Position numbers and translations under genes: made by a program | The notes under the pieces: generated by a model | What the model saw: only the letters and a program-made list of their open reading frames with translations | The model's database searches: none | Told to the model about the DNA's origin: nothing | Source: Megascapheus bottae | Lineage: Eukaryota; Chordata; Mammalia; Rodentia; Geomyidae | Length of the DNA stretch: 64,000 nucleotides | NCBI GenBank assembly: GCA_024803745.1 | Contig: JANJXV010000020.1 | Coordinates: forward strand, 18,888,777 to 18,952,776 | Reading direction: 5' to 3' | Shown: positions 24,502-37,400 of the stretch, piece after piece | How the letters are laid out: every line of letters begins with the position of its first letter | How positions within the stretch are numbered: the stretch's first letter is position 1

Positions 24502-24652
24502 CATCCTTATCTCCAATTAACCACTAGAAAACTGGAAGTGGCACTGTGGCTCTAGGAGTAGGATGGTAACATTGAGCTGAAGGGCTCAGGGACAGCGCCC
24601 AGACCCAGAGTTCAAGCTCCCTATCAGATACACTTAAAAAAAAAAAGGAAAG
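24502..24652 (+). mobile_element. B1/Geo composite SINE, 5'-truncated
   Basis: It contains the linker CTTATCTCCAATTAACCACT, then the right monomer AACTGGAAGTGGCACTGTGG, GCTCAGGGACAGCGCCCAGA, GAGTTCAAGC, and a poly(A) tail. The B1-like left monomer is missing. Confidence 0.88.
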
Positions 24653-24714
24653 AAATTGTCTTTCTCTGTCATAAGATCCATATCAAGACTACTCTAGCAC
24701 ATCATTCCTCTCTA

Positions 24715-24905
24715 TTTTTTTTTAAATTTTATAGTTACATTCATCAGGTAGTGGGTATATTACTTCCTGAACATTGTTACCACTTCCCATGTTTTTCGCC
24801 CACCTTCCTTCCCCCTACCCCCTCCCACTCATCTATTTCTTTTCTTTTCCCTTTATGGTTTATCTCATCTTGTTACTGTATCTGAATATGCTAGCTCTCT
24901 AAATT
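24715..24905 (-). mobile_element. G-rich, poly(A)-tailed retroposon 3' end (probable L1 3' UTR), copy 1
   Basis: On the minus strand it reads ATCTCATCTTGTTACTG-like sequence in reverse order, a G-rich purine run (GAGTGGGAGGGGGTAGGGGG), then TTCAGGAAGTAATATACCCA, CTACCTGATGAATGTAACTA and an A-rich tail. It is homologous to the copies at 53.3, 58.8 and 62.4 kb. A G-rich polypurine tract before poly(A) is typical of mammalian L1 3' UTRs. Confidence 0.7.
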
Positions 24906-25284
24906 TTAACAAGACAGAACCTCATGTGGAAGGAGTTCCAGGTCTTGATTTATTTTTCTACAAAATAGTAACTAACTTTTAATCACCTCCTTCAGCAAAC
25001 TTCAAATTTTACTCAATAACCTTTGCCAAGAATATGATTCACGAATATTAGTTTTACTTCTCTAGAAACCTCTTTACATATTTTAAAGTTTTTTGTTAAT
25101 CTTAACATTTTTCATACCTCACAGTTCATTTTAGACCTTAGCACCTCTGACATTATCCTGACAGGCAGTACCATCATAATATTTAAGTGCATGGTTTTCT
25201 CTTCTCATGTCTTACCAATTTAAAACCTGATCCTGTCAGTAATTTTCTGCAAGTTACACTGGTTTCTTTCACTACTTCATTTTG

Positions 25285-25286
<2 letters not shown>
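24906..25286. other. Unannotated non-coding DNA
   Basis: Nothing recognised between the retroposon tail and the GT repeat. Confidence 0.5.
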
Positions 25287-25327
<41 letters not shown>

Positions 25328-25366
25328 TGTGTCTGTGTCTGTGTCTGTGTCTGTATCTGTGTGTGA
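25287..25366. repeat. (GT)n plus (GTGTCT)n microsatellite
   Basis: About 20 GT units followed by five GTGTCT-type hexamers (TCTGTGTCTGTG). The open frame across it is repeat translation. Confidence 0.97.
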
Positions 25367-25607
25367 TCTAGTCAATGTGCTACTATCAACATGGATTGAT
25401 AACAACAATTTCCCTAATAACTTTCTTTACCTCTTAATGGATGAACCTATCAGTGATATAAGACATGATCACACAAAATTTTCTGCTTTCAACAAATGAA
25501 CAGCAGATGTATGAAGTCTAGCTTTGACATTTGTGCCAGTTTAATATAATATAATATATTCAATTTCTTTAGTGAGTCCTCTCTTGAGGACTTACACCCT
25601 CATCTTG

Positions 25608-25842
25608 AAAATAATAGTTAATATTTAGTGAACATCATGTTTACGCCAGGAAATTTATATTCAAATGTATTTAATCTTTATAATGACCCTATGAGGTAAA
25701 TATAATCATCCATATTCCATCAAGAATTTGAAGCCCAGAGAGATGAAAACATATTGATCAGGATCCTAACCCCTCAGTGACACATTCAGGATAGAAGTCC
25801 AGGCAGATAATGTAAGCCTTCTACAATACACTGCCCATTTTT
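25608..25842 (-). mobile_element. MIR SINE fossil
   Basis: Reverse-orientation MIR, nearly full length: TTTAATCTTTATAATGACCC, TATGAGGTAAATATAATCAT, AATTTGAAGCCCAGAGAGAT, then CAGGATAGAAGTCCAGGCAG. It is well aligned with the MIR consensus despite age. Confidence 0.88.
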
Positions 25843-26424
25843 TCTCTTATCTATTTCAGTTTCACACAAAATCTCCCCCGTTTTTCAAATTTTCATGAAG
25901 AAATATCTTTTTAGCATACACTTTACCTAATTGTATTGTTTTTCTTTCTAACATGAACTCTATATTTCTTTTCAATAATTGGGTTTTCTTAAATAAGTGA
26001 TCACCAAGTCCTTCCACTGTGTTTTCCATTGGTGAATTCCCTCCTCGTTCAGATTCGTTTCCTTATGTCACAAATTCAGTTTCATTTTGTTTATCATTTT
26101 TATAAGTCCTCTGGCCCCTAAGCAATGCAAATAAGATAGATGGCATAACCAAGCTCCCTCCACAGTTTTATAGGATTCTGAAAAATGTGGAAAGAAACAT
26201 TTCCACAGATTTACATTCCTTTATTTACATATTTGTTTAAGTGATACATCATTGAAAGTAGCAACATTTCTAAAGATTAGTTTGGAGGAGATTTTGGGGG
26301 TTTAACTAATTCAATCTTCCTTTTACTTTTGATAAAATAATGATTGGATATGTTAAATGACCTGCGTATATCTAAATTTTAAATTTACTTAGAGTTACTT
26401 AAATTTATTTGTTGACTTTTTGCT
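25843..26424. other. Unannotated non-coding DNA
   Basis: AT-rich with no recognised element. Confidence 0.5.
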
Positions 26425-26565
26425 ATTTGTTTGTTACTGAAACAGGGTCATAGTACCTAGTTCAGGCCTTCCTCAAACTCACTGTGTGGCCTCTTACTGG
26501 CCTAGAAATGGGATCCTCCTGCCTTAACCTCTGCAGTGTGAGAATTACATGGGTGTCTTACACGT
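26425..26565 (-). mobile_element. Old B1-type SINE
   Basis: Reverse B1-like sequence: CCTCAAACTCACTGTGTGGC, GGGATCCTCCTGCCTTAACC, TCTGCAGTGTGAGAATTACA. The sequence is diverged. Confidence 0.75.
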
Positions 26566-26619
26566 CCAGAACTTGTTTTCTGCTTTTTCTTTTTCGTTTT
26601 AATATGTTTTTTAAATTCA

Positions 26620-26707
26620 TTTTGTTTCATTGCAGTGCTGGTGATTAAATCCAAAGCTTTGTATGTGATAGGCAAATTTTCTATTCTGGAGCTACGTCTA
26701 TCGCCTG
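26620..26707 (-). mobile_element. Old ID-type SINE
   Basis: Reverse ID monomer: GTGCTGGTGATTAAATCC (B box, reverse), AAAGCTTTGTATGTGATAGG, CAAATTTTCTATTCTGGAGC. It lies 55 bp from the B1 copy in the same orientation; the two may be one composite insertion. Confidence 0.7.
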
Positions 26708-28087
26708 TTGTTCTTTCTTTCTTTGTTTTTCATAGTGATATATTTAGAGAATAAGTAGTGGTGTTTGAAACTAATTTTGAATTTATTTATATATACAATT
26801 CATTTTGAATTTATACATATTATAAATGTATTATATATGATAACTACAGTATTTCTGATGAAGACTTTCTAAAAATGCCTAATATAGGAAGAATGAGACT
26901 AATAAATATAGCGCACAAGTTCTAAAAGTAATCTCAACAAAAGAAAGCAATCTACTCAGAGAAGCATACAATTTTTCCTTTATTAGTTTTACCATCTCCT
27001 TCTTCCAGCTGTAACAGATTTGTCATCATAATAACATTACATTTGATCAGAGATACACTACTTGCCGGTGGTTGTTTAACTCATAGTTTCTGTTATTTGC
27101 TGATATAGTTTTTAAAAATCTATCCTGGTTCAAATGCAAGCTATGGCAAAAGAAAAAAAGAACAGAGCATTTTGAAGAAAAGGCTTTCAAAATATACAGT
27201 CTAAAGATAAAAATCTGCACGAGTAAGTCAAACTGGATGTCCAGAAAGTCTGAGAAAATTAAAAATTGTTGAAAAACCCCTGAAGTTTCAGATTCGATAC
27301 AAGTATAATTATAATCAAACTCATATCCTCTCCTACATCAGATCTTCATATTAAAAACAAAATGCAAAGATAATGTGGAAACTAAACTTCATTGTATTTT
27401 GTATACTTCAATTATAAGAATAAACATTTGCGAACAGGGATTTGTGGGATAGAAGATCAATGACTTCACGATTTGGTGATTTCCACATAAAGGACTTGGT
27501 TTCTTTTCTACTGACAGTTTGTAGTAAAAGTAATTGACCTCCCTAACAAACGTCTCCTTCTTTCTTGAAAGCCATCCACACCATCAGTTACGTGGGGACT
27601 CATACTCTCTCATTGTAAGGAGCTCATCCTCAGTAAGAAAAAGCAACCAAACACCCAGCTAAATCAACTGAAGACAGCATTCTTTCAGTTCTGTAACATC
27701 CCCCTACTTCCCATTAACTGAGATGATACCATCTCCATTAATTATTTCAATGTCTTTGTATTGTAACTTATACCTCAGTTTTACCTCAGAACAGATTTGG
27801 AACAGCATCCAAAATCAATAGAGAAAATTCTTTTACAAAAGAGGGAAAATCAAAACAGAAGAAAAAATATAGAAACAAGCCACAAAATGAAGTGAGAACT
27901 GACAACAGCACAGCTTATGTCTGAGTATTCTGAAGCTGGTGACTCTCAACGTCTTTGAGGTCAGGAGCAAGCCTTTGAAAGTGAGGACAAGTTAAGAAAG
28001 TATGGAATTCTAAAATGCCTCAGGGGCAAGGAATAAGCAGACATTGTTTTCATTATTTTACAGTTTTTCTGCAATGATATTCCACAT
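26708..28087. other. Unannotated non-coding DNA
   Basis: No recognised element or gene; several short AT-rich open frames. Confidence 0.5.
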
Positions 28088-28103
28088 AAAAGAAGCAACT
28101 TTC

Positions 28104-28310
28104 GGGTCAGGAGTTTGGCCTAGTGGCAGAGTGCTTGCCTAGTGTGCAGGAAGACCCAGGTTCGATTCCTCGGTACCACATACATAGAAAAAAAGCTGGA
28201 AGTGGTGCTGAGGCTCAAGTGGTAGAGCTCTAGCCTTGAGAAAGTCCAAGGACACTGCTCAGGCGCTGAGCACAAGCCCAGGACCGACAAAAAAAAAAAA
28301 AAAAAAAAAA
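28104..28310 (+). mobile_element. IDL-Geo SINE, full length with perfect target-site duplication
   Basis: Left monomer with A box TGGCCTAGTGG (28116-28126) and B box GGTTCGATTCC (28159-28169), then GGTACCACATACATAG, the Geo monomer (GAAGTGGTGCTGAGGCTCAA, GTGGTAGAGCTCTAGCC) and AGGACCGAC plus about 22 A's. It is flanked by identical target-site duplications, AAAGAAGCAACTTTC at 28089-28103 and at 28309-28323. This is the clearest copy in the window; the pol III promoter is intact. Confidence 0.97.
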
Positions 28311-28323
28311 AGAAGCAACTTTC

Positions 28324-31300
28324 TAAAACTTAATGTGACCTAGTATTATTTGAATCTAGCTATGTATCCAAATCACAGAAGTTTCAAAACAAATAACTTA
28401 CAATTCCAGGGTTTATATTCTTTTACCTAGCATGACATACAATATACTCTTTTATGGTGCTTACTTCTCTGATTGTTATTACCATTAAAACACATAGAAT
28501 CATCACCACGTGTATGAAACTCGGGATTGCAAATATTTTCTTTCTTTTTGCTATTCTTCAAATCATGGAGAAAATTTCAATGTTTTTCTGATGCATTTCC
28601 TTCTAATCCAAATGAGCCTTAATAATGTTAGTGCTAAAAAATACTTTCATAGCAACTATGACAGGAGGTTTTGCATAGACACAATTTCCTAGAGAAATTA
28701 TGTCTGTTACTTACAGTAGTACAAAAAAATCTTACAGTAGAATAATCTTGCTTATGGTATAAAAAAAACAGGAGTACTTCAATGATCTCAAGGTTGTTTC
28801 TTAAGCATTCTTCTTATGTCAAGTTGTGTTATTTTGCAAGTTAGCTCTAGTCTTTTTAAAGCAAAATTCAAATCCTGGAAATGACACTAACATCTTTTAG
28901 TGAAGTGATTTAAATGATTACAGTTTTCAAATGATAAAAAAACGGAGGTAATTTTGCCACTAAACTTTGTAATTTCGTTTCTTACATGTGAAATGATTTT
29001 ATTCCTCTAAGAAAACTCACGGAGCTAATGTAGAAGACATTTCTACTACAGGTACTAAAAAATCATTCACCCTTACAGTTCATAGAAAGAAAATCAAATT
29101 CCATTTTAGTGAAGTTTTCATAACAGCCTTTTGGTAATAATGTGGAAGAATCATGATATATTTAAGAGATATTAATTCTAGTAATAGTCATTTATCTTTG
29201 ATGTCATAGAGAGACAAAGGCTTGGGAAATAGAAGATTTATGATGACATATTATAGACTCACTTGGTAGATGTTAGATTTTTTTTATTCTTCCTCTGAAA
29301 CGAAAGATAATGAAGCTTTATCAACTTCCTTTTATTAAAGCTAAAAATATACCCTATAATAGGATCATAAACATTTAATGAAACTACAGCTCTACTGAAT
29401 TTTAAAATTAGGTGGAGATGGGCAAGTTCATATCAAAGTAAATCAGCATAACTCATACATTATGAGTTTACAACCTTGGTTATTTTAATTTAATATACCT
29501 CTCTGACCTCTCTCCTAAAGTCCAGACATAAAGATATACATTGCAATGTTTCTAAATTAACTTAATTTCCAAAATGAGTTGATTTTCTTCCCAAGCACAT
29601 CAAAGATGTATCAGTGGATGAGGTGAAAATTAAGGAAACTAGAAGAGGCCTGAATCTTCCTTTATTCTTCCCACTGCTTTTTAGGAAGGAGAATGAAATT
29701 CTTGTGCTATATCTTGTCTCCTTCTCTTAAGTTGGACTCCCTATAAATAGAACCCAAGGTGAATATTTGTAGGAACCTGACTAAAGGGTTGTAAAGTAAG
29801 TTAAGGAGGTTAAACAGAATATTACCAAACCGTCTCAAGGAAGGTACTTTGTATCTACCTCAAAAGGAATACCCAAAATTACCAATCTTATCCTGATGAA
29901 CCTATAGTGGCTAGTATATCTAAATCACTGCACCTCAGAGGGATCTGTTAAGAACTGACTCTGTCTCTGGAGTATTACATGTCCTCAAAGTCCATGTTAC
30001 ACAAAACAACAGGCTGGGAATTTAAGACTGAAAACAGCTGGGGATCCAGAGTGTCTGGGATTATAAAAATGTGGAAGCAATTGGTGATGCCATGCTCTAT
30101 ATCTGCTCCAGTCTTTAAAGAAGTCAGTGTGTAACTAAATATATATATATATATATATACATATACCTGTGTTCATTCCTTTTTTCTATTTATTTACTCA
30201 TATATTTTTCCTTTATTCCTTTTCTGTGCACTCTGGGGATGATATGCATGGAAATTAGTTGTGACTATGGAAAGTATATGTAAAGATTGCAATTCTTTCA
30301 ATTCACACAGTTCCATATCTTACTCAGGCCAGTAAATGTGTATTGTTGGCAAGGAGTTTCAGAACCATAAACATGAATACATACCTCTAGTTCACCACAG
30401 TGTAGTTAGCTAGTTAGTCTACTGTTAGGATTTCACTCATTGCATATAACAAATAAGCCAAAGTAACAGTGGCTTTCAAAGAATAGTTCACTAAAATAGC
30501 AGTATCATCATCATCTCAATAGAAAATATGATTCCTCCACTCATCCCAGACCCTCTCCCTGCATCTTTACAGTATGAGAGGCTGTTTTAGCAATATACTT
30601 CACCTCTACTTTCCATGACACTGGCACAGAGGAAAATGCAAAAATGATGGAAGAACCACTGTCTCAGGTCTGTGTTTCAATTAAATAAAGTAAGACCATT
30701 TATAATTGGTTCATTGTCAAAAGCCAATAGTGTACAGGTAGATATTTGACAAATAACCCTCCCCCTTTCTCATTAAACTAGTAGGCCTCTGTGGCTAATT
30801 TTAGGTTATCAGCTTGATGTCATGGAAAGGAAATAGATTAGTTCAAATAATGATCACAAGCCTGGCCAACTCGAAAGTGCCCCATCCAGCCCTCTAATTT
30901 ATAATCATTATCACATGATTTGTATGAAACTTGAGAATGAATGAAGCATGGAGTCAAGTGTACGGAGTAAAATTTAAGGGTATATCATTAAAGATGAAAG
31001 GAAGAATGGGTATTGTTCAAACATTCACTCCTCTACCACATTACTTCCTTTTGTCTACCATGCAGCTTTCTTACACACATTTGTATCCACCCTGTTTGAT
31101 TCCCTTAGACATAAGTCTCTCACTGAGATGGTGCCAACATTCTAGTCAGATGGGCTTTCAACAAGTAGTGGTTCACAAAAAAAGACTAGCGAATGTTTAT
31201 AGGTGTCAGAATAGCTTAAAATACTTCACATATGACCATCATGAAAAGCAATCGTATCTATAGACAGTCAAAGCTTATTTGATAACCAAAAAAAACCCAC

Positions 31301-33439
31301 ATCATCTTCTGGGCTGTAGTAGAAAAACAGGACACAGACTGTCCATCTTAGTGGGTTGGGTTACTGTGAGGACACAGTGTGTTACACTGGAGCGGCAAAG
31401 GACATGTTCACTGCCAGAACTGGTCTCAAACCACAACTCCTCTGCTTAGATTTCTGTAAACATTTGTTTTTTAGCTTCCCAAAACTGTATCATCATATGT
31501 AAATGTGTACATGCTAGAGCTCTACCTTTGGTTCGGTCATGAAGTTTTGGATAATGTATTTGACCACCCTAAATGATGTCATCCTTGGTTTTATTCTTAA
31601 GTTCAAAGTAAAGAAAATGTGGATTTTTTTTCAAGGGACAGCACTGGTTCCTTCCTGGGAAATGCAAACAGTACATAAACCTGAAGTAAATTCCTGTCTG
31701 AAAAATAGCAGTTGGCTTATTATAGGCATCAGTATTTGTAATGTGAGGACACAATGTTCTGTGACAGGTAGCTCCATCTTGCTTCTTGGAATGCTGATAC
31801 TCTATTTGACCCAGGAACAGATCTGAATGGAAAACAATCAGTTATTTTGAAAAAAAAAAAAAAAGGTGGAGGTTGGGGGGGGGAGGAGATTAGCATAGTA
31901 GCTTCTGGTGACTCATGTAGCAGTTGGACTTGCCTAAACTGGTTCTGGCTGTTTCTCTGCATCAGCCATCAAAATCCAAAGTAAGCAGTTTATTGTGAAT
32001 TGCTTTCCTTTCATTAGAAAAAGATTATTTACCCGTTTAGGATTCGTTATGAATAATTTAGTTGATTGTATTTTTTTCTGCTTTTGAAATTTACTAAGAC
32101 AAATCTTTGGCCAGTGACAGAGGGATTAAGTGTTGAATACATTGTCATGAGACAAGAATGGTGTGAAAGATTATATATATCTTCCACACAGGAATGTAAA
32201 AATGTCATATACAAAATTAAAATTAAATAGCAAAGGACATTAGTACAGACTCCAGCCTAGTTGGCCTTTTCTTGTACCCAAGATGGAGACCAGTAGAGAG
32301 GCAGTATGCCCCCCTGTCCACTCTTATAAAGGCACTAATCACATTCATAAATGTTCTGCCTGAGTGCCCTAATTCTCTCCCAAAGACCACACTCCCTTAC
32401 ACTATCAGTTGGGATTTCAATCCCAACTGCTACATATGAAGTTAGTGCAGAGGGCACCAAGCCTTCAGTCCTTAGCAACATGTTATTGTATATCTATATT
32501 GTATCTCAGATGCACCATACTGAAGGTTTGAAGTACACAGCATTAATATGTGTCTAACAGTCTTCATAATAAATTGTCCGGGAATATTTGTGCAGGGTCA
32601 GTTACAGAAAATCTGACAATTTTATATAGCTCCAAAAAATAAGCAGGACTCCAGCAGGAAATGAATAGAAGTTTTGTGTTTTGTGGCTGTACTTTTACAC
32701 AGATATCAACAACTTCATTCAGTTATTCTACTTATGCTTCACATTTTACCTCAGCACTACTTATCCTTAACTTCTGGTTTTGTGTATATTGAATTTTCCA
32801 GTCTTAATGAGTTCCTAATTATTTTGGTGTTGATTTTCATTTTTTATAGCTTAATTCATAATGTATCTACTGATCATTTTTTACTTTTATTCATTTTTCA
32901 CTATCTTGTTGTCTCTTGGATCTATAGGGTATATACAAAAATTAAATGTCTAAGACCTAAGCCTCATAAGTTTCTAATGCAACATATTTGCTGAAATCCA
33001 GTCCTAATTATAATGCATACAATTATTTTGAATTTAGTTTTCTGTTTGCCAGAACAGTTTTTTTTCACTTATCTAATTAATTAAATTGCATACGAAAATG
33101 AATTCTACAGTTGTTTTTTGTTTTTGGAAGTAGGAAGGGAAACAAGCTAGATTAGTAGATGCTGATTAAAATACATTGAAGACAAGTGTAAAATGTCCCA
33201 TTTACCAATCTGTACAACTAATGCAAGCTAATTAAAATTTATTCTATATAATATCAATTTCTTGTTACAAATAGAAATTGTTTCTAAACATAATAATCTC
33301 AGTGTTTGAAAGAATTTATATTTACACTTGGTTTGAGAGCCTGTACTGACCAAGAGATTATATTTTTAATTTATTTTATTCACATAGTAATCTCTTTTGT
33401 TTATGTTGATATTATTAACTCTTGAAGAAGGTATTAAGT
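28324..33439. other. Unannotated non-coding DNA
   Basis: About 5 kb without a firm transposon or gene. It contains a (TA)n run at 30138-30165 and a G-rich/A-rich stretch at 31851-31888. Open frames of about 95-110 codons (30931-31263, 31539-31826, 32674-32994) lack any recognisable domain and codon structure. Confidence 0.45.
30138..30165. repeat. (TA)n microsatellite
   Basis: A run of about 11-12 TA units. Confidence 0.95.
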
Positions 33440-33620
33440 CATTTTTAATTCTATTTATTTTCAGTGTTCATAGTGCTCTACAACTTCAGCTATGCTTCCA
33501 GAACTAGTTTTAACTATGATTTACTATTTTTCTATCCCCACTTGTCTTGAACTATGGTCCTCCAAATTTCAGCCTTTGGAGTAGCTATGAATGCAAATGC
33601 GAGCCACTGAGACATGGTTG
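33440..33620 (-). mobile_element. Old B1-containing SINE dimer (diverged)
   Basis: Reverse B1-like words are CTTGTCTTGAACTATGGTCC, TCCAAATTTCAGCC and AGCTATGAATGCAAATGCGA with GCCACTGAGACATGG. A degraded right-monomer-like stretch precedes them. It is followed by a (GTT)n run at 33624-33650. Confidence 0.55.
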
Positions 33621-33623
33621 AGT

Positions 33624-33650
33624 TTTGTTGTTGTTGTTGTTGCTGCTGTT
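33624..33650. repeat. (GTT)n microsatellite
   Basis: GTT/GCT triplets with two GCT interruptions. Confidence 0.9.
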
Positions 33651-33941
33651 GTTAATTACTTTAGACTCTCTTATTTTCTTTTCACATACTTTTTGCTTTA
33701 AGGCACTGAAGATTTTTCACTCTTCCTCTTTTTCTCTTTACTGGTTTAGAATCTTGTTTTACATTTGTAAATTAAATAATTGTTCTACTATATAACATGT
33801 TACTTGAATAATATTTAAAAGGAATCACTGTAAGCTATATGAGAAATCTAATTAATAATTTATGTTACTCTGAACAATGGCCATTAGAAAGTTCTATGTG
33901 TACTAAACAGACCTATATGTTTCCATACAAAACAATTTCCA

Positions 33942-34138
33942 GGGAGCCCGGGAGTGTGGCTAATTGATAAAGTGCTTACCTAGCGCATGAAGCCATGGGT
34001 TCGATTCCTGGGTACCACATACACAGAAAAAGCCAGAAGTGGTGCTGTGGCTCAAATGGCAGAGCTCTAGCCTTGAGGGAAGTCCAAGGACAATGCTCAA
34101 CCCTAAGTTCAAGCCCCAGGACTAGCAAAAAAAAAAAT
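33942..34138 (+). mobile_element. IDL-Geo SINE
   Basis: The left monomer begins GGAGCCCGGGAGTGTGGC, with the B box GGTTCGATTCC, then the Geo monomer (AGAAGTGGTGCTGTGGCTCA) and AGGACTAGC plus A's. Target-site duplications: (TAC)AAAACAATTTCCA at 33926-33941 and (TAC)AAACAATTTCCA just after the tail. It faces the opposite-strand copy at 34267-34462. Confidence 0.94.
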
Positions 34139-34266
34139 CTACAAACAATTTCCAATTATACTCTTTAATAGGTAAACCTGAGGAAGATACACGACTGTGT
34201 GCAATTGTTGCTACTTCTACATGTATATAGAGACACATCATCATAGATGCAAACAAAGAAAACTTA

Positions 34267-34462
34267 TTTTTTTTTTGCCAGTCCTGGGCTTGAGCTCAGG
34301 GCCTGAGCACTGTCCTTGGACTTTCTCAAGGCTAGAGCTCTACCACTTGAGCCTCAGCACCACTTCTGGCTTTTTTCTATGTATGTGGTACCGAGGAATT
34401 GAACCTGGGTCTTCATGCATGCTAGGCAAGCACTTTAACCACTAGGCCAAACTCCCGGCCCC
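34267..34462 (-). mobile_element. IDL-Geo SINE, young subfamily
   Basis: Minus-strand full-length copy with target-site duplication GAAAACTTAT at 34258-34267 and 34463-34472. It shares with the 15-kb copy an unbroken run of about 50 identical bases over the left monomer. A 82-codon open frame across it is fortuitous. Confidence 0.95.
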
Positions 34463-34472
34463 GAAAACTTAT

Positions 34473-37400
34473 CATTTTTATTAGAATATATGGATATATG
34501 TACATATATGTATATATACATATATACAAACAGGTACATGTGAAGCAATTATGAGTTGGAAAATATTTTTCACACTTACTCTGTTAATTTTTATTTTGTT
34601 TTATATGATCAAAATTATATTTAACAAAAAGAGTGATAATATTTTGTAAAAGTTAATTAACCTCTCCTTTCCAAAAAACATCAAGGAATCTAGAATATTT
34701 TATATCCAGCTTTCCTTGCTTTTGCATACTTAGCATCTAACACATCAGTCAGATTTTTTTTGTTACTTAATTGATAAGCAAAATCAATCCCAGAAGTTGT
34801 TTATCATTTGTTATGTGCTTTGGACTCAGTGAGGGCAGAGTTAGCTGCATGGAACACTGGGTCCAAACTGTGACTTCATTCCTGGTCTGTTCACTACATC
34901 TTTCATCTTCCTTGAACCACTGGCTACCTGAAGCATACTTTTCTCTGTGCAAAAAAAAAAGCAGGAAAGCAAGCACAACAGCCACAGGTATGAACATTTT
35001 AAGCCTTTTCTCTCAGTTGATCTGTCAACATCCAAGTGCTAGCCTAACATGAGATGAAGAAGTACATATCTTCCATGGGTATAGAGGGTGAAACATAAAT
35101 GAATACTTGCTAAATCATAATCAAATTGATCGCACCTAGTGTTTACATAAGTTTTTTTCTTCAGAATGTCCCACATGTTAGTCTCTTTTCAATATTTAGT
35201 AATTTTAATTTACTTAATTTCTCACTAATATTCTTGCCAAAATGGTTTCTTGAATTCCATTCCTTTCCTATTTAGATCAATAAGTTGTAGTATGTAGTTT
35301 TCTTTCTTTTTTTTTCTACAAGAGACCTTTTCTACAATGAGTAAAAACTCATTGCCTTTGTCTAAAAATGTGTCTGAATTGGTCATGCAGCTAAGAGCTG
35401 CACTGGCTCCTTGGACTTAGACTTACTAAATAAGTGAATAATTAGTCATATTAAAACATAATGAATTCACACTCTTACCATCTCTTTGTACAATGGAATT
35501 AGGAAATAAATGTGTCTTAAAGCATGAAATAAGCATAGGTAGGTGTCCACAGATAAATCTGACAATCAGAACTGTAAAATCTCCCTGGAGCTTCCTAGTC
35601 TGAGAAAAAAATCATTTACTTGCTTGACAACTCCGCAGTAACCTCATTAAGGGAGTAACCTTGCCAAGAAATTTCAATTCTCAACATTTACCCTCTAATA
35701 GCTTTAATTACCTTCATCCTTATAATGAGAGTTAAATCCAAGCGTGCCCCAAAGGAAAGTAAATGTCTTACTCCAATAACAACATGTGATTTTTGCTAAC
35801 TTATATCAAAAGATGTCTGTGGAATAAGAAATATACCAATATCAGACAAATGGTTTTGTGTACAACATTGTCAGGTCAAAGCTATTGACAAGCACTCAAA
35901 GCTATTGACAAGTTATGCTTGACAGAAATTCTGAGTCTACTATATAAGCTCCAACTGTTATCTCTAAAACATTTTTCTGACTTTGCCAAAACATAGGCAA
36001 ATGAGGGTGAGATTCCAGAACTATTCTTGAATAATGTAGAAAAATACTGAAGTTTAGGAAACCAAGGATATCAAAAGTGTATATGTCATATGTGCTTAGC
36101 ACATTCACCTTCCTATCATGTCTCACTGGAAGACCTAAAGTATATCCCTTCCTTTAATACACTAAGTGGCATAAAGAATGGAGCCACTGGCATCTTTGAG
36201 TAGTTCAGTAATATCTGATCTATGTCTTTCAGGGAAAATAGTGAGAAATCCCATTACTGAAATGGTCCAAAGTGCATTTCAAAGTACCAAAGCCAAACAG
36301 GTACAATTACACAGTAGATAGCAATGCGGCTGATTGGCTAGCCTACAGCTGCCATTTACATCTTATCTACTGTATGTTACCTAAAAGGCTCCTTAATCAA
36401 TACTGTCCCCCATGACCTCAACACACAAATACTTCAGCTATTAAGATAAGATTGACTATGATGGATATGAAAAATACTTTGAAGGAAATAAGATAATTAA
36501 GAGCTTACAATAGAGCCGTTGGGGAAAATTTCTCTGTTAATTACTCAGAACAGGTAACTGAGCCCTAATAATTAATAAGGAGAAGCCCTAAGTAATGCTG
36601 TCTCTTAATGTAGTTACAAGGCATTGAGTGCATCAAAGATAAGGATGTAGCTGGACCAGCAAGCCTTTCTCTTTCAACTAACATCCAGCTTCCCCCTTTC
36701 TCATTATCTATAAACAGAAAACACAGAAGTAGAGAACAAATGTGGCTTTTATTTATATTCAACAGATAGAAGAAGAGAAGAGAGTAGGATGAACACTTCC
36801 CTTTCCAAAGACCAATAAGAACTTAATGAGTCATAAAAAGTTTGTAATACCTTACCCAGTTTAATCAGTAGAGCTATTGGTTTTATCTGAACCTACCACA
36901 AGAGAAATGTGAGTGAAAAATTATTACTGGATAAAGATGGAGAAGCAGTGTGTCTACCAGCTCTGTCACGATTTGTCATGTATGAACAGAAGGTATCCAG
37001 ATGTGAACTCTCTTCATTATCAATATCATACAGAAATTAGTCAGATGTGAACTTCCTTACTAATAGAGGAAAGCCAGAGATTAGCTATGGTAGGACAGCA
37101 ATAGAAGGTAACTATAGGAGTTCAAGAATACTGGCATAAGATTAAACTAACCAGTGTCAGTGCAGGAATCTTCAGGAGAGCAGAATTATCTCCAAATAAC
37201 ATTAGGGGTGGGTGAATCAAGGAAGAGAGATGAAGATGTCATTTATAGATGAGTTATACACGCTAAGTCTTCTGAACCAAAGGAAAAGAAGTATTAGAAG
37301 GAAAAACATTGGGAAAAGAAAGTATAGCCAATTGGGCTATAGTTATTTAGCTTGGAGTGCTTGAAATATCCATGAGATAACTGAAAATGCACAAAGGTAA

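Noticed and set aside
28116..28169. tRNA gene
   Set aside because: The A and B boxes are those of a tRNA-derived SINE: no cloverleaf acceptor pairing, followed by the Geo monomer and poly(A), with target-site duplications.
30931..31263. 110-codon open frame
   Set aside because: No domain and no conserved-looking codon pattern; considered a chance ORF.
34197..34445. 82-codon open frame with a protein-like C-terminal part
   Set aside because: Most of it is the antisense of an IDL-Geo SINE; a similar peptide arises from the copy at 59235-59459.
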